Origin: Planctomycetota bacterium
Lineage (GTDB): Bacteria; Planctomycetota; Phycisphaerae; Phycisphaerales; UBA1924
NCBI GenBank assembly: GCA_017303565.1
Contig: JAFLCM010000198.1
Location: 1 to 5,330 of the forward strand
Direction of reading: 5' to 3'
DNA: 5,330 bases
A program made the translations under genes and the position numbers. Under the pieces are notes generated by a model, which did no database searches, was not told the origin of the DNA, and worked only from the letters and a program-made list of their open reading frames with translations. This document shows positions 1 through 5,269 of this stretch, one piece after another; position 1 is the first letter of the stretch; the number at the start of each line of letters is the position of its first letter.

Positions 1-417
1 CACTACACCTTCCCCGGCGTCTACCAGGGCCGCGAGGTCGAGGGCATCCGCCTGAAGTTCAAGGGCGGGCGCGTCGTCGAGGCCTCGGCGAAGAAGAACG
101 AGGAGTTCCTCATCAAGATGCTCGACCAGGACGCGGGCGCCCGCACCCTCGGCGAGATCGCCATCGGCACCAACTACGCCATCAAGGAGTTCAGCAAGAA
201 CACCCTGTTCGACGAGAAGATCGGCGGCACCTTCCACGCCGCCGTGGGCGCGGGCTACCCCGAGAGCGGCAGCACCAACAAGAGCGGCCTGCACTGGGAC
301 ATGGTGTGCGACCTCCGCGCCGCGAAGGGGCGCGCCGGCGGCACGATCGAGGCCGACGGCGAGGTGTTCCACAAGGACGGCCTGTTCACACGCGAGGGGT
401 GGCCGGCGCCGGTGTGA
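1..417 (+). CDS. M29-family metallo-aminopeptidase, C-terminal part (5' end outside window)
   Basis: The frame is open from base 1 to a TGA at 415-417, giving the last 138 residues; the start lies upstream. It resembles the C-terminal half of M29 (AmpS/AmpT/PepS-type) aminopeptidases, which use a two-metal centre to remove N-terminal residues from peptides. Visible candidate metal and catalytic residues, in partial numbering, are Glu52 in LGEIAIGTN, His79 in GGTFHAAVG, Tyr86 in GAGYPE, and His98 with Asp100 in LHWDMVCDLR. The His-to-Tyr spacing of seven and the His-x-Asp pair match the known M29 metal-site pattern. The stretch between Tyr86 and His98 is shorter than in the classical Thermus and Staphylococcus enzymes, as in the compact M29 branch. 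No signal peptide can be judged because the N-terminus is missing. The family is usually cytoplasmic. The family call is strong; substrate preference is unknown. Confidence 0.88.
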   Translation, partial: HYTFPGVYQGREVEGIRLKFKGGRVVEASAKKNEEFLIKMLDQDAGARTLGEIAIGTNYAIKEFSKNTLFDEKIGGTFHAAVGAGYPESGSTNKSGLHWDMVCDLRAAKGRAGGTIEADGEVFHKDGLFTREGWPAPV

Positions 418-435
418 GCCGGAAGCCCCGTGCCC

Positions 436-463
436 CTGTTGGCCCCGTCTCCGGGGACAACAG
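436..463 (+). terminator. Hairpin just after the aminopeptidase stop, possible terminator
   Basis: CTGTTG (436-441) pairs with CAACAG (458-463). After one G/A mismatch, CCCCG (443-447) pairs with CGGGG (452-456) around a TCTC loop. The stem begins 19 nt after the stop codon. It is followed only by a weak T-rich stretch (CCGTTTGG), so it is at best an atypical intrinsic terminator or a 3'-end stabilising hairpin. Confidence 0.4.
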
Positions 464-480
464 TGCCGTTTGGTCCGGCG

Positions 481-528
481 CGTGCCGGGCGCACCAGAGT
501 CGGCGATGACGCCGCCTCTGGTGGCACG
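481..528. repeat. Long intergenic inverted repeat (hairpin)
   Basis: CACCAGAG (492-499) pairs perfectly with CTCTGGTG (516-523). After one T/C mismatch, CGGCG (501-505) pairs with CGCCG (510-514), closed by an ATGA tetraloop. Outside a six-base one-sided bulge, CGTGC (481-485) also pairs with GCACG (524-528), for 18 base pairs in all. No T-tract follows. It could be a second transcript-end structure, a leader element for the downstream gene if transcription starts further upstream, or a cruciform or protein site. Confidence 0.5.
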
Positions 529-555
529 GTTCAGCCCGACGGGTGGCACGGTTCA
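520..555. repeat. Two perfect 14-bp direct repeats, 22-bp period
   Basis: GGTGGCACGGTTCA occurs at 520-533 and again at 542-555, with no mismatch. The 22-bp period is close to two turns of B-DNA, which would put both copies on one face of the helix. The first copy overlaps the 3' arm of the 481-528 inverted repeat. The pair lies 127-162 bp upstream of the transglutaminase start. A tandem regulator site is possible but unproven. Confidence 0.45.
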
Positions 556-584
556 TCGCTTGTCCGTTGGGACGATGGCGCGGT

Positions 585-606
585 GCCCGCGGCGATCGGC
601 GCGGGC
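585..606. repeat. Short GC hairpin upstream of the transglutaminase gene
   Basis: GCCCGCG (585-591) is perfectly complementary to CGCGGGC (600-606), giving seven base pairs with an eight-base loop. It is followed by GAAACAAC and lies just upstream of the candidate -10 box at 629. In DNA this GC-rich, seven-pair arms could arise by chance. Confidence 0.3.
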
Positions 607-628
607 GAAACAACATGAGGAGGCGCGG

Positions 629-634
629 TACACT
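629..634 (+). promoter_or_regulatory. Candidate -10 box for the transglutaminase gene
   Basis: TACACT matches the sigma-70 type -10 consensus TATAAT at four of six positions. It would place the transcript start near 641, about 40 nt before the ATG at 682. No convincing -35 hexamer lies 16-18 bp upstream (the region reads CGAAAC), so the call is weak. Confidence 0.25.
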
Positions 635-681
635 GCCGAAGCCCCCATGTGTTGGTCACGTTTCTCCCGGGAGTGTTCTTC

Positions 682-2616
682 ATGCGGCATGTTCTGATCG
701 GTCTGGCGCTCGCGGCGTGTGTGGGTTCGGCGTCTTCCGTTGCGCTGGCTCAGAAGGGCGGCGAGGCGCCGAGGCCCGGCGTCAAGTCGCCGGCGTCGAA
801 GGGACCTCAGAAGGGCGAGGCGGCTTCGAGCGTGGTGGCCGAGGCGATCCGGGCCCGCAACGCCGAGCGGATGAAGCAGGTCTCCGGGTCGGCTGAGGCA
901 AGGTCCGCTGATGCGCGCGGGGCCAAGGCTCTCGCCGAGGCGCTGGCGGTGCAGGACTGGGTGATCGCCTTCGCGGACCCCAAGGACATCGCGGCGTTCC
1001 GTGAGGCGGGGCTGGGGGTTCGGGCGGCGAAGCAGTTGGGGCCGCTGCCGTCGGACCTGAAGGCCGCGGCGGTGGCGACCTTCGACAAGGCGCCGGGGCT
1101 GCGCGACGTGCTCCTGACGCAGTGCGACGCCGGGCCGGGCGGCGACAACGTCGCGGGCGTGTACACGGTGCTCAAGGCGCTGTCGGAGCGGTTCGGCCCC
1201 GAGCGGCTCGACGCGTACGCGAACCTCGCGGCGGCGCTGTGCGTGGTGCACGATGCCCCGATGAAGCAGCGGGTGAACGAGAACACGATTCCCGCGGCCA
1301 AGGCTTCGGAACTGTTCGAGTACTTCACGAAGAACGAGGGGGCGATGCGCTTCGGGCTCAAGAATGTGCCGCCGGAACTGCTGATCTACGTGGTGGACGT
1401 GTGCGCCCCGGTGGAGCAGTTGCAGTGGGCGCTGGGCCGCTACGCCAAGAGCCCGATCGGGCCGCTGTACATGCAGGTGCGCTACGACAACGAGCACGCC
1501 TTCGGCGGCAAGACCAAGAAGGTCACGGAGAAGGGGTTCTCGCTGCAGAACATCGTGCAGTTCGGCGGCGTGTGCGCCGACCAGGCGTACTTCGCGTCCA
1601 CCGTCGGCAAGGCGTGCGGCGTGCCCAGCGTGTACGTGACCGGCATGGACACCTCGGTCGGCCACGCGTGGCTGGGGACACTGAAGAACGCGGGCTCGCG
1701 GGCCGTGTGGGACTTCGATACCGGGCGCTGGCCGGAGTACAAAAACGTCCGCGGCAACGTGGACGAGCCGCAGTACCGCACGGACATCGCCGACGGGTTC
1801 CTGACGATCCTGACCGAAGGGATGAACGTGCCCCGCGCCGAGCGTCAGGGCGTGACCGGCCTCGCGGACGCCGCACTGCGGGTGGCGCGGCTGGATGACA
1901 AGTCGTTCAAGCCCGACACGGCGGCGCTGGGCGAGGCGCTGAAGCCCGCGGCTCCCGCGCGGTCGGCCGGCGTCACCACGGCGCTGGAACTGCTGGAGGC
2001 GGGCGTCCGCAAGTGCCCGGCCCACGCCCAGGCCTGGGCGACGCTGACGGAACTCGCGACCGACAAGAAGAACCCCATGACCGTCGAGCAGCGGGGGCGC
2101 TGGGCGAACGCCGTGGTCGAACTCTGCGGCGAGCGTTCGCCCGATTACGCCTTCGCGATCCTGTCGTCGCTGGTCGGCGGCATGGACGATGCGGAGAAGC
2201 AGGCGGGCGTGTGGCGGAAGATGGCCCCGATGTTCCTGAAGCGCAAGGACCTCGAAGCCACGGCCCGTTTCGCCATGGCCCAGACGCTGGAAAAAGCAGG
2301 CAAGAAGCAGAGCGCGTGGGAGGCGTACAACGCGCTGGTGAACGACCGCGCGGACGATGTGCCGTTCATCACGGCGATTCTCGCCCGTTGTCAGGAGATG
2401 CTCGAGGAGGGCGGGCACCAGAAAGAGGTGGCGCCGCTGTTCGAGCGGGCCTGGCGGAAGATCCAGCGCCCGCAGGACGGCTACGCCGGCCCGTTCGCGA
2501 CGCAGAGCAACTGGTACCGCGTGGGGACGATGCTGGCGGACGCCCACGAGGCCGCCGGCGACGCGGCGAAGGCCAAGAGCGTCCGGGCCCAGTTGGACGG
2601 AGTGCGGGGGAAATAG
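682..2616 (+). CDS. Exported transglutaminase-like protein with C-terminal helical repeats
   Basis: This is a 644-residue protein. The ATG at 682 is preferred over an in-frame ATG at 649 because GGGAG (669-673) sits 8 nt before it and it begins directly with a signal peptide: MRH, a hydrophobic core, then VALA/QK with likely cleavage after Ala23. LAAC (10-13) resembles a lipobox but is very close to the N-terminus. The transglutaminase core has Cys298 in GGVCADQAYFA, His328 in GHAW and Asp344 in VWDFD, the order and spacing of the papain-like Cys-His-Asp triad. An N-terminal helical region (about 60-270) includes ELLIYVVDV and WALGRY. Residues from about 420 to the end are Ala-rich amphipathic helices resembling TPR-type repeats, suggesting a protein-binding scaffold. 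Family members act as proteases, peptide N-glycanases or cross-linkers; the reaction here cannot be told. It probably works in the periplasm or envelope. It is transcribed alone and ends with TAG, 34 bp from the convergent gene. Confidence 0.82.
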   Translation: MRHVLIGLALAACVGSASSVALAQKGGEAPRPGVKSPASKGPQKGEAASSVVAEAIRARNAERMKQVSGSAEARSADARGAKALAEALAVQDWVIAFADPKDIAAFREAGLGVRAAKQLGPLPSDLKAAAVATFDKAPGLRDVLLTQCDAGPGGDNVAGVYTVLKALSERFGPERLDAYANLAAALCVVHDAPMKQRVNENTIPAAKASELFEYFTKNEGAMRFGLKNVPPELLIYVVDVCAPVEQLQWALGRYAKSPIGPLYMQVRYDNEHAFGGKTKKVTEKGFSLQNIVQFGGVCADQAYFASTVGKACGVPSVYVTGMDTSVGHAWLGTLKNAGSRAVWDFDTGRWPEYKNVRGNVDEPQYRTDIADGFLTILTEGMNVPRAERQGVTGLADAALRVARLDDKSFKPDTAALGEALKPAAPARSAGVTTALELLEAGVRKCPAHAQAWATLTELATDKKNPMTVEQRGRWANAVVELCGERSPDYAFAILSSLVGGMDDAEKQAGVWRKMAPMFLKRKDLEATARFAMAQTLEKAGKKQSAWEAYNALVNDRADDVPFITAILARCQEMLEEGGHQKEVAPLFERAWRKIQRPQDGYAGPFATQSNWYRVGTMLADAHEAAGDAAKAKSVRAQLDGVRGK

Positions 2617-2625
2617 GCGGCGATC

Positions 2626-2648
2626 CGCGCCGGGCCCCCGGGGACGCG
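2626..2648. terminator. GC-rich inverted repeat between convergent genes
   Basis: Only 34 bp separate the two convergent stop codons. Within them CGCG (2626-2629) can pair with CGCG (2645-2648), and an inner CCGG run can pair with the following CCGG, giving a compact GC hairpin. There is no T-tract on either strand. It could serve as a weak shared termination structure, but GC bias alone could produce it. Confidence 0.25.
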
Positions 2649-2650
2649 CC

Positions 2651-3307
2651 TTACCCGCCGATCCCGGTCTGGCTGTCGAAGTTGTACTCCCAGTACTGAC
2701 CGGTGACCGCGTCGGTGTAGCGGACCAGCGCGGAGGTCAGAGATAGTTCCTCGCTGGCGACCGTCGAGCCGTCGCAGCGGGAGCGCATGGCCGCGGTCCG
2801 CGACGTGATCCGGCAGTTCTTCAGCGTGACGGTCATCTGCGGCGTGCCGCCCGCGTCGTTCAGTGTGACGGTCACCGATCCGAACTCCGTGCCCGCGGTC
2901 AGAGCGCGGAAGACCCCGATGCTGGTGCGGTCGACGGGCTTCGTGAGCACGAACTCGCCGATCGTGCTCCGCGGGATCCCGCCGCCGCCCGCGAGCGGCG
3001 GCGGCTTCGACGCGGTTTGCGTGAAGCTGAAGACCTCGAAGGTCGGGTCGGGCATGTTCGCGGGAAGGCCGGGGATGACGCACGACCCCGCGGTGCCGAC
3101 CATGCCGACCAGGCCCGGTGCGCAGCCGGCGTTCCCCGTGCCCGCGGCGGCGGCGACGGCGTACACCTCGTCCAGCGTCCGCATCGTGGATGCGACCGGT
3201 CCCGACGGCGGGTCGATCTCGCCCGCGAAGGCCCACGCGCCGATCGCGACGGCACCGGCGAGGCCGGTAAGCCAGAGGGTGTTCCGGCCGCTGGTGTTTC
3301 TGCGCAT
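2651..3307 (-). CDS. Exported Hcp-like protein (type VI secretion tube-protein fold)
   Basis: This is a 218-residue protein. The ATG at 3307 has AGGAG (bases 3315-3319) 7 nt upstream. Residues 10-28 form a hydrophobic segment ending AFAG, a likely signal peptide or anchor. Residues 30-48 carry the DPPSGPVASTMRTLDEV motif common after the signal in planctomycete secreted proteins. Residues 90-212 follow the Hcp (PF05638-type) pattern in order: FEVFSF, a Gly-rich loop (106-110), GEFVLTKPVDRTS, FRALTAGTEF, SVTVTLNDAGG, a strand ending LKNCRITS, ASEELSLTSALVRY, and YWEYNFDSQTG. Hcp forms hexameric beta-barrel rings that stack into the type VI tube and normally lacks a signal peptide. Four cysteines (62, 76, 165, 178) in two pairs could form disulfides, which suits an exported protein. 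No type VI component is visible nearby. It could instead be an envelope or surface assembly protein using the Hcp fold. Confidence 0.72.
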   Translation of the reverse strand: MRRNTSGRNTLWLTGLAGAVAIGAWAFAGEIDPPSGPVASTMRTLDEVYAVAAAAGTGNAGCAPGLVGMVGTAGSCVIPGLPANMPDPTFEVFSFTQTASKPPPLAGGGGIPRSTIGEFVLTKPVDRTSIGVFRALTAGTEFGSVTVTLNDAGGTPQMTVTLKNCRITSRTAAMRSRCDGSTVASEELSLTSALVRYTDAVTGQYWEYNFDSQTGIGG

Positions 3308-3339
3308 GGGGATGCTCCTGGGGTTCGAAGTCCGATTGT

Positions 3340-3386
3340 TTGAAACCGGCGGGTCCAGATTCTCGGTTGATCGCCCGTTGTTTCAA
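3340..3386. repeat. Inverted repeat spanning the candidate promoter of the Hcp-like gene
   Basis: TTGAAAC (3340-3346) has a perfect inverted copy, GTTTCAA (3380-3386), with a 33-bp gap. The 3' copy coincides with the candidate -35 box, and the whole repeat brackets the candidate -10 box. Inner bases CGGG (3350-3353) and CCCG (3374-3377) can extend the pairing with a one-base bulge. A looped repressor operator is possible; a chance match cannot be excluded. Confidence 0.35.
3359..3386 (-). promoter_or_regulatory. Candidate promoter for the Hcp-like gene
   Basis: Read on the minus strand, TTGAAA (3386-3381) is followed after 16 bp by GAGAAT (3364-3359). These match the sigma-70 type boxes TTGACA at five of six and TATAAT at four of six. 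Transcription would begin near 3352, giving a leader of about 45 nt that contains the AGGAG ribosome site. Confidence 0.38.
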
Positions 3387-3468
3387 GAGCAAACCCGCGA
3401 GCAGGCGGCAATCTCCGGCGTGGTAGCGCCGCGCGAGCGGAAGGGTTCTCGGACGCCCGCGTTTTCCC

Positions 3469-3497
3469 TTGCGTGTCCCCCGGGCGTGGTGTAGGGT
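3469..3497 (+). promoter_or_regulatory. Candidate promoter for the 172-residue secreted protein
   Basis: TTGCGT (3469-3474) and TAGGGT (3492-3497) are separated by 17 bp, the optimal sigma-70 type spacing. Matches to consensus are moderate. The start point would be near 3504, leaving a leader of about 80 nt before the ATG at 3587. Confidence 0.4.
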
Positions 3498-3586
3498 CAT
3501 GGTCGCGTGCTGGCACTGGGCCGGCCGTGTTGTGTCGCCGACGGTTCCCTCAGCGGGGAGTGGCGGCGGGAGAAGGAGAAAGCCCC

Positions 3587-4105
3587 ATGGTTCGATCGAT
3601 CCGTCTGTCCGTGCTCGCGGTGGCGCTCATGGCGCTGATGACCGCGCTGGCCCCGAACGCCGTCGCCGCCGCCAAGAAGACACCCGAGGAGATCGCCGCC
3701 GCGAACAAGGCCAAGGCGCAGCAGATCGCCGACAAGGCGCTGGTGAGCATCGACAAGGCGCTCGGAAAGGGCAGCCTCGGGTTCGACAAAGTCGCCGACG
3801 CGGTGATCGCGAACCTCGACAAGCTGTTCTCGAAGAACGTCACCGACGTCCGGAAGTACCAGGCGGCGGTGGCGAAGGCCGCGACCCAGATCAACAAGGA
3901 CTCCGTGAAGACCCTCGCCGCCGCGGCGAAGACCATCCTCTCGACCCAGAAGCAGCTCCAGAAACTCAACCAGCCCGAGGTGCTCGCGACGTTCAGCGTG
4001 GCCGCCGCGGAGCGGACCGCCGAGTTCGTCTTCCCCAGCGCCGAGGCGCTGCAGCGCATCCAGGACCGCATGGCCGAGATCCTGGCGACGCTCGAAGTCC
4101 CGTGA
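3587..4105 (+). CDS. Secreted Ala/Lys-rich helical protein of unknown function
   Basis: This is a 172-residue protein that I do not recognise. The ATG at 3587 is chosen over an in-frame upstream GTG at 3473: AAGGAG (3573-3578) lies 8 nt before it, and the protein then starts with a classic signal peptide. That peptide is MVRSIR, a hydrophobic core to about residue 22, then APNAVAA with likely cleavage near residue 27 or 28. The mature part, about 145 residues, has no Cys, Trp or His. It is dominated by Ala, Lys, Asp, Gln and Leu in an amphipathic helical pattern with heptad-like spacing, for example in the segment with LSTQKQLQKLNQPEVL. A soluble helical bundle or coiled coil in the periplasm is likely. 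It is monocistronic, with its own candidate promoter and a strong terminator 33 nt after the stop. No catalytic motif is visible. Confidence 0.8.
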   Translation: MVRSIRLSVLAVALMALMTALAPNAVAAAKKTPEEIAAANKAKAQQIADKALVSIDKALGKGSLGFDKVADAVIANLDKLFSKNVTDVRKYQAAVAKAATQINKDSVKTLAAAAKTILSTQKQLQKLNQPEVLATFSVAAAERTAEFVFPSAEALQRIQDRMAEILATLEVP

Positions 4106-4137
4106 GCGGGCGGTGACGACCCCCGATCAAGATCAAG

Positions 4138-4161
4138 CCCCGGCCCCCGCCGGGGTTTTTT
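4138..4161 (+). terminator. Strong rho-independent terminator of the secreted helical protein gene
   Basis: CCCCGGC (4138-4144) pairs perfectly with GCCGGGG (4149-4155) around a CCCC loop, followed at once by six T residues (4156-4161). It begins 33 nt after the TGA at 4103-4105. Confidence 0.93.
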
Positions 4162-4190
4162 CGTGCGCCGGCCTTCCGAGGGCGCGCATG

Positions 4191-4215
4191 AAAAAAGGCA
4201 CGCCTCGGGCGTGCC
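4191..4215 (-). terminator. Strong rho-independent terminator of tsf
   Basis: GGCACGCC (4197-4204) pairs perfectly with GGCGTGCC (4208-4215) around a three-base loop. The six A residues at 4191-4196 form the T-tract on the minus strand. The stem starts 29 nt after the tsf stop. It stands back to back with the plus-strand terminator, so the two genes are insulated from each other. Confidence 0.93.
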
Positions 4216-4243
4216 CCTTGCAACTCGCGGCTGGTCGGATTGA

Positions 4244-5062
4244 TCAGGCGCTCTCGCCCACCTGCCAGCGGACGAACTTGGTGACGTTGGCGCCGGCGGG
4301 GAGCATCTCCTTCACCTTCTTGCTCTCGTCCATGACGAAGGGCTGTTCGAGCAGGGCGATCTCCTCGAAGAACTTGCGCATGCCGCCCTCGACCATCTTC
4401 TCGGCGATTTCCTTGGGCTTGCCGCTCTCCATCGCCTGCTCGATGCGGAACTTGCGTTCCTTCTCGGCCATGTCGGCGGGGATGTCGTTGGCGGTCACAC
4501 CCTTGGGGGCGGGGTCTTTCGCGACGATATGCATGCAGATGCTGCGGGCCAGGTCGTCGGAGAGGTTGCCCTCGCCGACCAGGACGACGCCCTTCTTGCC
4601 GTCGTGGTGCACGTAGGTGCCGAACTTGACGTTGCCGGCGCCCTCGAGCTTGTGGACGCGGGCGATCGACGCGTTCTCGCCCGTCTTGATGCGGATATCG
4701 TCGATCAGCTTGGTCATGTCGGCGGTGGGGGAGATGGGGCCCGCGGCCATCTTCAGCGCCATCTGGGCGATGGTGTTGGCCGCGGCGGTGAACATCTCGT
4801 TCTTGGCCGTGAAGTCGGTCTCGGCGCGGAGCTCGACGATCGAGGCGGCCTTGCCCGAGGGGTCGATGGCGGTGACGACGCGACCCTCGCCGGCGGCGCG
4901 GTCGGTGCGGGTGTCCATCTTGCCCTTGAGCTTCTTGCGGAGGAAGTCCTTGGCCTTCTCGGCGTCGCCGCCGCACTCTTCGAGGGCCTTCTTGCACTCC
5001 ATCATGGAGAGGCCGGTCTCGTTGCGGAGGGCCATCACGTCTTTGGCGTTGATCTCGGGCAT
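4244..5062 (-). CDS. tsf: Translation elongation factor Ts
   Basis: This 272-residue cytoplasmic protein is the guanine-nucleotide exchange factor that releases GDP from EF-Tu during translation elongation. The N-terminal UBA-like domain (about 1-45) carries the family signature in LRNETGLSMMECKKAL (12-27), followed by GGDAEKAKDFLRKK. The second signature, ELRAETDFTAKNEMF (77-91), contains the Thr-Asp-Phe triplet (82-84) that enters the EF-Tu nucleotide site in the E. coli complex. The rest fits the dimerisation or core subdomains, with the usual LLEQPFVMDESKKVKEML near the C-terminus. Length is close to E. coli EF-Ts (283). The ATG at 5062 gives the expected N-terminus; the ribosome site is weak (AGCGAG, bases 5071-5076). 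A strong terminator follows. The upstream gene on the same strand is probably rpsB, the usual partner, but the 207-bp gap is long. Confidence 0.98.
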   Translation of the reverse strand: MPEINAKDVMALRNETGLSMMECKKALEECGGDAEKAKDFLRKKLKGKMDTRTDRAAGEGRVVTAIDPSGKAASIVELRAETDFTAKNEMFTAAANTIAQMALKMAAGPISPTADMTKLIDDIRIKTGENASIARVHKLEGAGNVKFGTYVHHDGKKGVVLVGEGNLSDDLARSICMHIVAKDPAPKGVTANDIPADMAEKERKFRIEQAMESGKPKEIAEKMVEGGMRKFFEEIALLEQPFVMDESKKVKEMLPAGANVTKFVRWQVGESA

Positions 5063-5119
5063 GGTTGTGGCTCGCTTCTGGAGAGTCTGGTGGCTCGGGT
5101 TCTGGTGCTGGTGTCGCGA

Positions 5120-5139
5120 CGGATCGGGGAGCCGATCCG
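5120..5139. repeat. Perfect 8-bp hairpin in the spacer upstream of tsf
   Basis: CGGATCGG (5120-5127) is perfectly complementary to CCGATCCG (5132-5139) with a four-base loop. In the tsf mRNA it lies about 57 nt upstream of the start codon. A smaller five-pair hairpin, ACGCC/GGCGT, follows at 5152-5164. It could be a leader structure or an RNase processing site between rpsB and tsf. There is no T-tract. Confidence 0.5.
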
Positions 5140-5221
5140 GGGGTGATCACGACGCCGTCGGCGTGTTTGAAGCCGGGTCGGGGTCGCTGAGCCCGCTGCC
5201 GCGGTGCTTCTGGATGTCTGG

Positions 5222-5256
5222 CCCGCCGGGGGGAGGGGGAAGGGGAATCCGGCGGG
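5222..5256. repeat. 8-bp inverted repeat with a purine-only G-run loop
   Basis: CCCGCCGG (5222-5229) pairs perfectly with CCGGCGGG (5249-5256). Between them the plus strand is almost all purine, with G runs at 5228-5233, 5235-5239 and 5242-5245. The minus-strand transcript would carry this as a stem whose loop is a C/T-only tract apart from one A. It begins 13 nt after the stop codon of the upstream gene. Confidence 0.55.
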
Positions 5257-5269
5257 AAAACCGGGTGGT

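Noticed and set aside
649..681. In-frame upstream ATG for the transglutaminase gene
   Set aside because: It would add 11 residues before the signal peptide and has no good ribosome site; ATG 682 has GGGAG at proper spacing.
553..2547. A 664-codon open frame on the minus strand opposite the transglutaminase gene
   Set aside because: Its product is dominated by Arg, His, Leu and Val without a recognisable domain, and its frame is the low-stop antisense frame expected opposite a high-GC3 gene. The plus-strand protein has a signal peptide, ribosome site and catalytic triad.
2787..3494. A 235-codon plus-strand frame opposite the Hcp-like gene
   Set aside because: It is antisense to a gene with signal peptide, family motifs and ribosome site; no domain features or good start context are seen.
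3473..3586. Upstream GTG start extending the 172-residue protein
   Set aside because: It would place 38 Arg/Gly-rich residues before a classic signal peptide and overlap the candidate promoter; AAGGAG supports ATG 3587.
4188..4616. ATG followed by AAA codons that looks like a gene start on the plus strand
   Set aside because: The A-run is the T-tract of the tsf terminator and the frame then runs antisense through tsf.
4529..5146. A 205-codon plus-strand frame opposite tsf
   Set aside because: It is an antisense frame of Gly, Val, Leu and Ala-rich composition, explained by the GC-rich codons of tsf.
3993..5150. A 385-codon minus-strand frame overlapping tsf and the helical protein gene
   Set aside because: It is an Arg/Pro-rich shifted-frame translation across tsf, both terminators and the end of another gene; tsf in the neighbouring frame is unmistakable.
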